DNA of 5,729 bases from JBFLXN01 sp040755715 [NCBI: Candidatus Edwardsbacteria bacterium] (GCA_040755715.1 JBFLXN010000169.1:1-5729), one strand, 5' to 3'. Positions 1 through 5,564 are shown, counted from the first letter of the stretch. Numbers and translations: made by a program. The notes: generated from the letters alone by a model not told the origin.

Positions 1-2191
1 ATGACGGAGAAATAGAGCCGCTGCCAGGAATATCTGGGGTATATTCAATTGGGAATATGCCTAAAAGAAAAGGAGCAGTCCAGCCGCCTGCGGTATATCT
101 ACTGAAATAAATTTCTGCTTCGTTCAAACTTATCTTCTTTGACCAGATTGTATTTGGATTTTCATCTTTATCCAGCGCAATCGCTGGAAATTCCCCTTCA
201 CCTATCGCAGTATCAGGTGACCAGGTAGTTCCGCCATCAGTAGATTTTGTATACCAAATCTTTCCTGTTGATTGATAGACTAAATGAATATTTATTCCAG
301 TAGAATCGCAAGCTAACTTACGGCCATTGTTGAAGGCCGTAGCAAGGCCAGAGGTGGAAAGCCAGGGGATATGTTGAACAGTTATACTCGCGGTGTGCGA
401 AGGAGGACCTTCAACTGCGCTGGAATCAACTCCGGTGATGTAATATGAATAGGTATTTCCTTCATAGGTATTGGTATCAACATAGAAGGTATCGGTAACT
501 AAAGTGGTGTTGATTTTTTGATAGAGTGTATCACCCGGACCCAAACGATAGACATTGTAGCCCGCGGCTATTCCTTGGAGAGGGGCCTTATATGGCCACA
601 AGCCGCTCGCCCACTTAATGATTATATCCCAAAGATTAGGTTTCTGCTCAAGAGAGATAGCTCTCGTGGGGACAGAATTCGGAGAATAAATCCTATGATG
701 AATCATAATATTATCTTTGGCAATATTATGGTTATACTTGTAGTTTTCCCAACCCTCTAAGAAATCCCAGATTGTGTAGCAATAATGACCTTTTGTTTGG
801 TAATTATCAGAGATATTCCATACTGGAGAGAATCCTCCGTCAAGACTATCAGCAAGTCCGGTATCGGGAAACCCTGCAGTGGGATATGAAGGATAAGGGA
901 TTTCATCCATCAAATCATAAATATCCCATAACGCACCAGCAACAGAACCAATAGTCCAGGGACTTGCTTCAAGGGAATCGGGCATCGGATAGTATTCCCA
1001 TGGATTTTCTATATTCTCCCAAGCCAAAACAGTATCCCCTCCAATTCCGCCTCCAGTGTTCACAGAATATATACTATCCGTCACAACTGAAGGGAACATA
1101 TCAGGCCATCCTTCTGTATATGCCAGGTTTTTATCTCCGGGATAACTGTGCCACCAATCATAATATGTGGTAGTGCAAGGAGGAATTTGGGCACATTTAT
1201 TCATTATATGGTGACCAAATTCGTGGAGTAAAACCATATCATCCCATTCATCAGTATTCTTGGATACTAACAATGTATCGCCGTCTACCCAAATTGTGTC
1301 ATTGTTATAACTACTTCCTCCCACATTGTACCCTGGTTCCCACAACGCCCTCACTTTACCTAAAATAGCACCAGAGGTATAAGTCGGCACAAGATAGTTA
1401 TAGCCTTGAAGTAAAGTCTGATAGATGTTCACTGCTCCGCTTCTTGGTTGCCTGTAAGCAGGAAAGGTGTCTACCACGGTTGTTCCAACATGATGGTCTA
1501 TACCTGGTGTAACATTCTGCAAAATGCTGTCACAGGTAAAATGGTAAATGGTAGTATCTTCTGGAACTTTCCAACCTAAATACGGACCCGAAGGGTCACT
1601 CACCTTTATCGCACAATCCAAAGCATTGGTAGAATTCGCTCCCATCGGATATAAAGCAGCCCATACCCGCCACAGATAGCCAGACTCCAAATCCACATAG
1701 GTTGAAAAATATCCATTTGCATCTGTAAAACACCTACCTCTAATAGTCTTTGGACCACCACTCTGATTCCAAGCCCAAATCGCTACTACTGCCTTGTCCA
1801 CTCCTTTTTCATCAGCCGCTACTAAAAGTCCTTGATCCTTGTTATATCCGTGTTTGCGAAAAAGATATGTGCCATCCACAAAAGTAGCAGTAAGAACACC
1901 TTTCCCTTCAAAAGGTATCGTTTTCTCATTCAGCAGATAACCTTCTTTGCCATTTTTTAGAGTCTTCTTTTTCAAAAGTCCATTCTTTATAACCCACTGC
2001 ATTCTCTCATCGCTATTTAATAAAACCTTCCCACTCCCAAACTCTTTTCTATGCTTTTCCAACCAGCCTCTCTTTAATAGCTCTCTTGCTACCTCTTGTT
2101 CAGTCAGCTTCTCTGTTCTTGGAGTCCAGCAGACATCGTGCCATAGATAAAGTGCTTCCCAGTCCGTAAGGGTAGAATTTACCTCCTTCAT
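1..2191 (-). CDS. Secreted zinc metallopeptidase with FN3 and BNR/sialidase-like modules; main fragment, frameshifted 5', cut by window edge 3'
   Basis: This frame is open for about 730 codons and leaves the window at position 1 without a stop. Numbering from the ATG at 2191, residues about 90-190 contain FTDANGYF within a beta-rich stretch, which resembles a carboxypeptidase-regulatory-like (transthyretin-type) fold. HEFGH at 323-327 (bases 1211-1225) is an HExxH zinc site. A Glu in YTEGWPDMF, 33 residues after the last His (codon 1112-1114), is the likely third ligand. Residues about 513-604 look like a fibronectin type III domain (YNVYRLG, YSYYITGVD). From about 607 a propeller-like region begins, with the Asp box STDGGTTW at 650-657 (bases 221-244). 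The fragment lacks an export signal; the signal peptide lies in the upstream frame (2100-2444). The ATG at 2191 follows TAA and GAG directly and has no convincing ribosome site, so it is probably not a native start. Inferred role: an extracellular or surface protease acting on protein or glycan-bearing substrates. The peptidase family is not assigned. Confidence 0.8.
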   Translation of the reverse strand, partial: MKEVNSTLTDWEALYLWHDVCWTPRTEKLTEQEVARELLKRGWLEKHRKEFGSGKVLLNSDERMQWVIKNGLLKKKTLKNGKEGYLLNEKTIPFEGKGVLTATFVDGTYLFRKHGYNKDQGLLVAADEKGVDKAVVAIWAWNQSGGPKTIRGRCFTDANGYFSTYVDLESGYLWRVWAALYPMGANSTNALDCAIKVSDPSGPYLGWKVPEDTTIYHFTCDSILQNVTPGIDHHVGTTVVDTFPAYRQPRSGAVNIYQTLLQGYNYLVPTYTSGAILGKVRALWEPGYNVGGSSYNNDTIWVDGDTLLVSKNTDEWDDMVLLHEFGHHIMNKCAQIPPCTTTYYDWWHSYPGDKNLAYTEGWPDMFPSVVTDSIYSVNTGGGIGGDTVLAWENIENPWEYYPMPDSLEASPWTIGSVAGALWDIYDLMDEIPYPSYPTAGFPDTGLADSLDGGFSPVWNISDNYQTKGHYCYTIWDFLEGWENYKYNHNIAKDNIMIHHRIYSPNSVPTRAISLEQKPNLWDIIIKWASGLWPYKAPLQGIAAGYNVYRLGPGDTLYQKINTTLVTDTFYVDTNTYEGNTYSYYITGVDSSAVEGPPSHTASITVQHIPWLSTSGLATAFNNGRKLACDSTGINIHLVYQSTGKIWYTKSTDGGTTWSPDTAIGEGEFPAIALDKDENPNTIWSKKISLNEAEIYFSRYTAGGWTAPFLLGIFPIEYTPDIPGSGSISPS

Positions 2192-2444
2192 CTCTTAAAT
2201 TGATAATCTCTGCATTCCTGAAATATAGACCAGCGCGCACATTTTCTACATCTCTATCAGATGTAACCTTCCAAGTAAATGTTACTAGCTCTCCCCATTT
2301 AGGATTTTGTGGAGAATAACTTACTTCTACTCTATAATAGAAAGTAGGCTGATGCAAATTTGGTTTCGAAGCCTCTACTACCGACCCAATTAGAACCAGA
2401 GAGACAATCACTGCCGGAATGAGTATGCTCTTTCTATCAACCAT
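2100..2444 (-). CDS. N-terminal fragment of the secreted metallopeptidase: signal peptide plus beta-sandwich-like segment
   Basis: The start is the ATG at 2444, behind AGGAGG with a 9-base spacer. The protein begins MVDRKS and then has a long hydrophobic core (ILIPAVIVSLVLIGSVV), with a likely signal peptidase I cleavage after VVEA, giving a mature N-terminus near SKPNLHQ. The next 60 or so residues (FYYRVEVSYSPQNP, GELVTFTWKVTSDRDVENV) look like an Ig/CARDB-like beta-sandwich as found at the N-terminus of secreted proteins. The frame ends at TGA 2100-2102. The last 20-25 residues look unlike the rest, whereas the +1 frame reads smoothly into DWEALYLWHDVCW and the metallopeptidase. I therefore read this as the 5' part of the same gene, separated by a net +1 frameshift between about 2194 and 2100. 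An in-frame ATG at 2576 would add 44 residues and also has a strong ribosome site. Confidence 0.7.
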   Translation of the reverse strand: MVDRKSILIPAVIVSLVLIGSVVEASKPNLHQPTFYYRVEVSYSPQNPKWGELVTFTWKVTSDRDVENVRAGLYFRNAEIINLRDEGGKFYPYGLGSTLSMARCLLDSKNREAD

Positions 2445-2453
2445 TTCTCCTAA

Positions 2454-2459
2454 CCTCCT
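2454..2459 (-). promoter_or_regulatory. Ribosome binding site for the signal-peptide start at 2444
   Basis: On the minus strand AGGAGG lies 9 bases before the ATG at 2444, with a second weaker AGGAGA closer in (2446-2451). Together with the signal peptide that begins exactly at this ATG, this supports 2444 as the functional start over 2576. Confidence 0.65.
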
Positions 2460-2528
2460 GCTTAAAGAGTTGATGATTTTTGTTTCTCTTAATTGGCTCA
2501 AGGCTAAAACTACCAAGCCGAGCCCGAC

Positions 2529-2548
2529 TCCGCCACACTGACGGCGGA
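2529..2548. repeat. Small GC-rich inverted repeat inside the N-terminal extension
   Basis: TCCGCC (2529-2534) pairs perfectly with GGCGGA (2543-2548) around an 8-base loop. It is much richer in GC than its surroundings and lies between the two candidate starts at 2576 and 2444, encoding the odd RRQCGGV part of the extension. It looks like an inserted short palindromic repeat, but whether it is dispersed cannot be judged from one copy. Confidence 0.45.
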
Positions 2549-2582
2549 CAGGTGTGTTTCTGTTTATCCCGAACATTTTGAA

Positions 2583-2588
2583 CCTCCT
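2583..2588 (-). promoter_or_regulatory. Second strong ribosome binding site, serving the ATG at 2576
   Basis: AGGAGG (within AAAGGAGGTTC) lies 6 bases before an ATG at 2576 that is in frame with the 2444 start. It could drive a 44-residue N-terminally extended product, or it may be the remains of a separate short leader reading frame. The extension (MFGINRNTPVRRQC, then a short hydrophobic GVGLGLVVLAL) contains a hairpin repeat and does not look like a normal protein start. Confidence 0.5.
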
Positions 2589-2605
2589 TTGCCTCCAAGG
2601 GCAAG

Positions 2606-2640
2606 TTATTAGTCATTGGTCATTAGTTATTGGTCATTGG
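2606..2640. repeat. Five tandem 7-base units, consensus TYATTRG
   Basis: The units are TTATTAG, TCATTGG, TCATTAG, TTATTGG and TCATTGG, contiguous and varying only at C/T in position 2 and A/G in position 6. The array lies in the gap upstream of the metallopeptidase and downstream of the unassigned small ORF. It resembles the heptameric short tandem repeats known from cyanobacteria and other bacteria, though no relationship is implied. Confidence 0.75.
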
Positions 2641-2641
2641 T

Positions 2642-2830
2642 TTACTTCACCAAATCTAATCCCGTTTCAAGCGAGACAGGATTTGAGGAAGTAGTTTTAT
2701 ACTGTTCCGTCAATAAAAGTAGAAATAAAAAACTCTGATTTGGATTCACCTCCCCATTTCCCTTGTTCTTTTTCATAAATTCCCTTAGCCACTTCTCTTT
2801 CTCTACGGCTCCACTTCTCTGTGCCTTAAG
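2642..2830 (-). other. Open in-frame extension after the TAG of the small ORF; possible pseudogene remnant
   Basis: Immediately after TAG 2831-2833 the same frame stays open for 62 codons to TAA 2642-2644. Part of it is charged and protein-like (VEKEKWLREFMKKNKGNGEV), followed by a Leu/Phe-rich run and then the palindrome at 2658-2683. A separate 44-residue product could start at ATG 2776 behind AAGGG, but the support is weak. Otherwise the 2577-2830 gap holds only the heptamer array and the palindrome. A TATAAA on the minus strand (2696-2701) has no -35 element at standard spacing, so no promoter for the metallopeptidase is called. Confidence 0.3.
2658..2683. repeat. Imperfect palindrome (hairpin)
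   Basis: AATCC (2658-2662) pairs with GGATT (2679-2683). After one C/A mismatch, GTTTC (2664-2668) pairs with GAGAC (2673-2677) through one G-T pair, around the loop AAGC. There is no T-run on either side, so it is not an evident intrinsic terminator. A dispersed palindromic repeat is the more likely reading. Confidence 0.5.
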
Positions 2831-3106
2831 CTAGCCTGCCTCAAGAAGTTTCTTTATTCTCTCATCATCAGTTGCGGTAGGATTGCCAATGGCCTTGAAA
2901 ATTAGCTGCAGATTATCAGCATGCAGACACAGTGCCTCAGATTTCTTCATATCAGCCACAATCTTCTTATTGGTAAGCACAAATTCCTTTGTCCGGTTCT
3001 TTAAGCCACTCACCGTCTGAATGATTGGGCGGATTTTCACTGAACTTTTCTGTGTTTTTTCTGTGAAATTCTGTGGCATACATAGATGAAATCTCAATGC
3101 TATCAA
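2831..3106 (-). CDS. Hypothetical protein of up to 91 residues, function unknown
   Basis: I do not recognise this protein. The longest reading starts at TTG 3106; an ATG at 3079 (MPQNFTEKTQ) would give 82 residues. Neither has a visible ribosome site. It is basic and soluble, with no signal peptide or membrane segment. Its C-terminal half (KKIVADMKKSEALCLHADN, then DDERIKKLLEAG) looks helical and is the most protein-like part. It begins 33 bases after the pth stop and is in the same frame as pth, so it could be co-transcribed. The same frame continues openly past its TAG, so it may be a fragment of a longer decayed gene. The N-terminal 30 residues come from an A/C-rich simple sequence and may be non-coding. 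Confidence 0.35.
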   Translation of the reverse strand: MIALRFHLCMPQNFTEKTQKSSVKIRPIIQTVSGLKNRTKEFVLTNKKIVADMKKSEALCLHADNLQLIFKAIGNPTATDDERIKKLLEAG

Positions 3107-3139
3107 ATATCCTGATTTTATAGGATGCCTTTTGCTCTT

Positions 3140-3709
3140 TCATCTATTATAGCAATTCATTGTTTCTTCTATACCGTGTTCTGTAAAACACAGTGCCGCT
3201 TCTGCTCCCCTCTTGATAAGTTCCTCAACCGTTTCTTTTTCTGCTGAGAGAAAATCACTCAGGACATACTCGACTAAATCCTCTCCCGGGGGGGGCTGGC
3301 CAATTCCTAAACGCAGTCTGGGGAAGTCTTGTGTTCCTATCTCTCTAATTATTGAAGCCAACCCCTGATGCCCACCGTCAGAACCTCCCTTTCTTAAACG
3401 AATCTTTCCTAGAGGCAGATGGATATCATCACAAATAATCAAAATTTTATTTGGGTCTAACTTAAGTTTTTCTATAAGTTTTTTGACTGCTAACCCACTA
3501 GCATTCATATAGGTGGTGGGTTGTGCCAAGATAAAATTTCCTCTTTGGGCTAAGTGATATTTTTTTTCTTTCTTTAGTTTGACCTTCAGCCGGCTGGCAA
3601 TCAAATCAGTCACCCGAAAGCCTAAATTATGGCGGGTATTTCTATATTTTCTTCCGGGGTTCCCCAATCCAACCAGACAAGTATCTATAGGTCCATTATT
3701 CTTTCTCAC
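3140..3709 (-). CDS. pth: Peptidyl-tRNA hydrolase, bacterial type
   Basis: Cytoplasmic esterase that releases peptides from peptidyl-tRNAs dropped by stalled ribosomes and so recycles tRNA. It has 189 residues, close to the usual family length. Near the N-terminus LVGLGNPGRKYRNTRHNLGF carries the family motif, with Asn17 and catalytic His27 (His20 in E. coli). TTYMNASG gives Asn69 (Asn68 in E. coli), and IICDDIHLPLG gives the conserved acidic pair at 94-95. RLRLGIGQPPPGEDLVEYVL is the typical C-terminal segment. In GGHQGL, Gln115 stands where E. coli has the substrate-contacting Asn114. The start is GTG 3709, which overlaps the end of rplY by 14 bases, indicating translational coupling; no ATG in this frame lies before the motif. 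The stop is TGA 3140-3142. A run of eight C on the coding strand (3288-3295) encodes the PPP segment. Confidence 0.95.
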   Translation of the reverse strand: MRKNNGPIDTCLVGLGNPGRKYRNTRHNLGFRVTDLIASRLKVKLKKEKKYHLAQRGNFILAQPTTYMNASGLAVKKLIEKLKLDPNKILIICDDIHLPLGKIRLRKGGSDGGHQGLASIIREIGTQDFPRLRLGIGQPPPGEDLVEYVLSDFLSAEKETVEELIKRGAEAALCFTEHGIEETMNCYNR

Positions 3710-4373
3710 CTTCTTCCACAGCCTCTTCTTTCTTTCTTTCTTTGGTAATCACCTCTGGTTCTTTGAGAACGGCCTCAGCCACTGCTTCTTCTGGAGTTGG
3801 CACCGTTTCTACTGTTGGCGCCAGCACGGTAACAATTGACTGTTCCGGTTCAGTAATAATTGAAATTTTATCTTTCTGGGGAAGATTCAAGATATGAATT
3901 GATTCTCCAATTTTTAGGCCAGAGACATCAAGAATAAAGTTTTCTGGAATATCTCTTGGCAAACATTCTACTTCAACACTATGTAGAAGTTGCTCTAAAA
4001 TGCCTCCCTCACTTTTGACTCCAACTGGTTCGCCAGTTAAAATTACTGGCACTGGGACCCTTACTTTTTCGGTCAGAGAAATCTGGAGGAAATCTACATG
4101 CAATAGCCGGTCAGTTAAGGGGTCAGTTTGAATTTCACGAATGAGTGTTTTCTTTGGTCTTTTCTCTCCTTCTATTTTGAGGTCAATGATGGTATTCTCC
4201 CAGCTTCCCTTCTTCAAGAGGGCAAGGAGTTCTTTCTCTTCAACTTGCAGTGGCAAATTTGCTTCTCCTAATCCATACAGAACTCCAGGAATTACCCCTT
4301 TATTACGGATTTTCTTGGCCGCTTCTTTACCTTTTTTTTCACGCATTTTTACCAAAAGTTTCAATTCTGCCAT
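3696..4373 (-). CDS. rplY: Large ribosomal subunit protein bL25 (TL5/CTC type, two-domain form)
   Basis: 5S rRNA-binding protein of the 50S subunit, in the long form with a C-terminal domain (also called Ctc). It has 225 residues. Residues 1 to about 95 are the L25 RNA-binding domain, with KIRNKGVIPGVLYG at 21-34 and IREIQTDPLTDRLLHVDFL at 78-96, both hallmark motifs. Residues about 100-187 match the TL5 beta domain (PVILTGEPVGVKSEGGILEQ, then VECLPRDIPENFILDVS). Residues about 188-225 form a Glu/Lys/Ala-rich tail ending EEGEKE, probably disordered. The ATG at 4373 has AAGGAG 9 bases upstream (4383-4388). TAA 3696-3698 lies inside the start of pth. The prs, rplY, pth order is common in bacteria and suggests one transcript, with rplY 90 bases downstream of prs. 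Confidence 0.95.
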   Translation of the reverse strand: MAELKLLVKMREKKGKEAAKKIRNKGVIPGVLYGLGEANLPLQVEEKELLALLKKGSWENTIIDLKIEGEKRPKKTLIREIQTDPLTDRLLHVDFLQISLTEKVRVPVPVILTGEPVGVKSEGGILEQLLHSVEVECLPRDIPENFILDVSGLKIGESIHILNLPQKDKISIITEPEQSIVTVLAPTVETVPTPEEAVAEAVLKEPEVITKERKKEEAVEEGEKE

Positions 4374-4382
4374 TTCCTTTCT

Positions 4383-4388
4383 CTCCTT
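4383..4388 (-). promoter_or_regulatory. Ribosome binding site of rplY
   Basis: AAGGAG lies 9 bases before the ATG at 4373 and just downstream of the octamer array. A second AAGGAA abuts the ATG and is too close to act in the usual way. Confidence 0.6.
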
Positions 4389-4396
4389 AAAATATA

Positions 4397-4436
4397 GAGT
4401 TAATGAGTTAGAGAGTAGAAGAGTTAAAGAGTTGAA
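4397..4436. repeat. Five tandem 8-base units, consensus GAGTTARA
   Basis: Contiguous units GAGTTAAT, GAGTTAGA, GAGTAGAA, GAGTTAAA and GAGTTGAA fill nearly half of the prs-rplY gap. The last unit overlaps a small hairpin (GAGTT 4429-4433 with AACTC 4438-4442). In the transcript of the prs-rplY-pth block, the array would lie just upstream of the rplY ribosome site. No intrinsic terminator is visible here, which fits read-through from prs into rplY. Confidence 0.75.
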
Positions 4437-4463
4437 AAACTCCCAAACTCCGTAACTTTTTCA

Positions 4464-5402
4464 TCAAACAAACAATGAGCTAACCGATTCTTCCTGGTGA
4501 ATTCTTTTAATGGCTTTTCCTAAGAGTTCAGCCACAGAAAGAACCTTGATTCTTGGGTGCCGCTTTTCATTGGCCACGGTGATGGTATTAGTCACTACGA
4601 TTTCTTTGATGGGAGCAGAATCAATGTGCTGGAGCGCCTTGCCCGAAAGGATTGGATGGGTAGCACTGGCGTAAATTTCCTCAACCCCTTCACGCTTCAA
4701 GACATCAGCTACTTTCCGCATTGTTTCAGCAGTATCAATAATATCGTCAACAATTAAAGCATTTTTATTTTTTACTTCACCGACGACATGTAAAACCTCT
4801 ACTTTTTTAGGCCCGATTCGCCTTTTATCAATAATAGCTAATGGTGTTTCTCTTAATCTTTTGGCAAAGGCTCTGGCTCGGTTAACTCCTCCAGTATCTG
4901 GTGCCACGATGACAAAATTTCTCAAGTCTTTCTTCAAGAAATATTTGATCATCACGGGAGCGGCATAGAGTTCATCAACCGGAATATCAAAAAACCCTTG
5001 AATGGCTACCGCATGTAAATCTATAGTCAGGATTCTATTCGCTCCAGCCGTGGAAATTAAGTTAGCCACTAATTTTGCCGAAATCGGCACTCGTGGTCGG
5101 TCTTTACGTTCCTGTCGGGCATAACCAAAGTAGGGAATGACGGCAGTAATTCTTTTAGCTGAAGCCCGCCGGACGGCGTCAATGAGAATCAATAATTCCA
5201 GAAGATTTTCTGTCGGACTATAGGTTGGCTGAATAATAAAGACATCGGTTCCCCGCACATTTTCTTTAAGTTCTACCCTGATTTCACCGTCAGAGAATCT
5301 GTCAACCAACGCTTTCCCTAAAGGGATATTAAGATAGCGGCAGATTTCCTTACTTAATGGTAAATTCGCATTGCCACTGAAAATACGGAATTCTTTAGGC
5401 AT
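4464..5402 (-). CDS. prs: Ribose-phosphate pyrophosphokinase (PRPP synthase, class I)
   Basis: Converts ribose 5-phosphate and ATP to PRPP and AMP, feeding purine, pyrimidine, NAD, histidine and tryptophan synthesis in the cytoplasm. With the ATG at 5402 it has 312 residues, normal for the family. Motifs in order: FSGNANLPL at 8-16, RFSDGE at 35-40, IPYFGYARQERKDRPRVPI at 89-107 (ATP site), the signature DLHAVAIQGFFDIPVD at 128-143 with His130, APDTGG at 168-172, the catalytic-loop KRR at 193-195, and the PRPP/ribose-phosphate loop VDDIIDTAETM at 218-228. The C-terminus EESVSSLF is family-typical. The loop has Glu where class I enzymes usually have Gly (DTAGT or DTGGT). A GTG at 5432 would add ten residues, but ATG 5402 has GAGAGG at 8 bases and starts where the family does. 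It ends in tandem TGA TGA. It is the first gene of the block. Confidence 0.96.
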   Translation of the reverse strand: MPKEFRIFSGNANLPLSKEICRYLNIPLGKALVDRFSDGEIRVELKENVRGTDVFIIQPTYSPTENLLELLILIDAVRRASAKRITAVIPYFGYARQERKDRPRVPISAKLVANLISTAGANRILTIDLHAVAIQGFFDIPVDELYAAPVMIKYFLKKDLRNFVIVAPDTGGVNRARAFAKRLRETPLAIIDKRRIGPKKVEVLHVVGEVKNKNALIVDDIIDTAETMRKVADVLKREGVEEIYASATHPILSGKALQHIDSAPIKEIVVTNTITVANEKRHPRIKVLSVAELLGKAIKRIHQEESVSSLFV

Positions 5403-5410
5403 AGACTTTA

Positions 5411-5416
5411 CCTCTC
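5411..5416 (-). promoter_or_regulatory. Ribosome binding site that decides the prs start at 5402
   Basis: GAGAGG lies 8 bases before the ATG at 5402. It directly abuts the left 30-base repeat (5416-5445), so the repeat sits immediately 5' of the prs ribosome site in the transcript. Confidence 0.6.
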
Positions 5417-5445
5417 TAGTGGTTTGTGACACAGATGTTTGACAG
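5416..5445. repeat. Left copy of an imperfect 30-base direct repeat
   Basis: It shares with 5594-5623, in the same order and orientation, the blocks CTAGTG, TTGTG, C-N-CA and TTGACAG; both copies are exactly 30 bases. Within it TGTGACACA (5425-5433) is a perfect inverted repeat about a central A, a form typical of protein-binding operators. The two copies bracket the palindromic element at 5454-5564. Confidence 0.55.
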
Positions 5446-5453
5446 TTTCAGTG

Positions 5454-5564
5454 GTAGTGTAGGCTCGCCCGTAGGCCTCGCTCGTCCCGATAAATCGGGA
5501 CGGCTGAGAGGCTACGCCCGAGGGGGCTTGTTCCCGTAATTACGCCCATAAAGGGTTACACTAC
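5454..5564. repeat. 111-base nested palindromic element upstream of prs (MITE-like repeat or structured leader)
   Basis: The outer arms GTAGTGTA (5454-5461) and TACACTAC (5557-5564) are exact complements. Inside is a long imperfect stem from 5464 to 5522: CTCG with CGAG, CGTAG with CTACG, CCTC with GAGG, and at its tip CGTCCCGA (5483-5490) with TCGGGACG (5495-5502) around TAAA. To its right are GGG/CCC (5524-5526, 5533-5535), the perfect palindrome CGTAATTACG (5535-5544), and CCC/GGG (5545-5547, 5553-5555). The element is GC-rich against an AT-rich flank and encodes nothing. It could be a non-autonomous mobile palindrome or a folded prs leader RNA. No target-site duplication directly abuts the arms. 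Confidence 0.6.

Noticed and set aside
518-1173. Three plus-strand ORFs of 60-80 codons within 518-1173
   Set aside because: They lie opposite the long minus-strand metallopeptidase frame, have no ribosome sites and have no recognisable sequence, so they are shadows.
2606-2640. Short regular repeats as a CRISPR array
   Set aside because: The 7-base units are contiguous with no spacers. The 8-base array at 4397-4436 is the same in this respect, and no cas genes are present.
2696-2713. TATAAA (2696-2701) with TTGACG (2708-2713) on the minus strand as a promoter for the metallopeptidase
   Set aside because: Only 6 bases separate the two boxes, far short of about 17, so they cannot be used together as a sigma-70 promoter.
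3694-3696. ATG overlapping the rplY stop (TAATG) as the pth start
   Set aside because: It is in a different frame from pth and meets TAG after two further codons.
3579-4757. Plus-strand ORFs opposite pth, rplY and prs (3579-3839, 4141-4455, 4557-4757)
   Set aside because: They are antisense to three clearly identified genes, and their Phe/Leu/Ser-rich composition is what the complement of Lys/Glu-rich genes gives.
5403-5432. GTG at 5432 as the prs start
   Set aside because: It would add ten residues not typical of the family. The ATG at 5402 has a ribosome site and begins at the usual family N-terminus.
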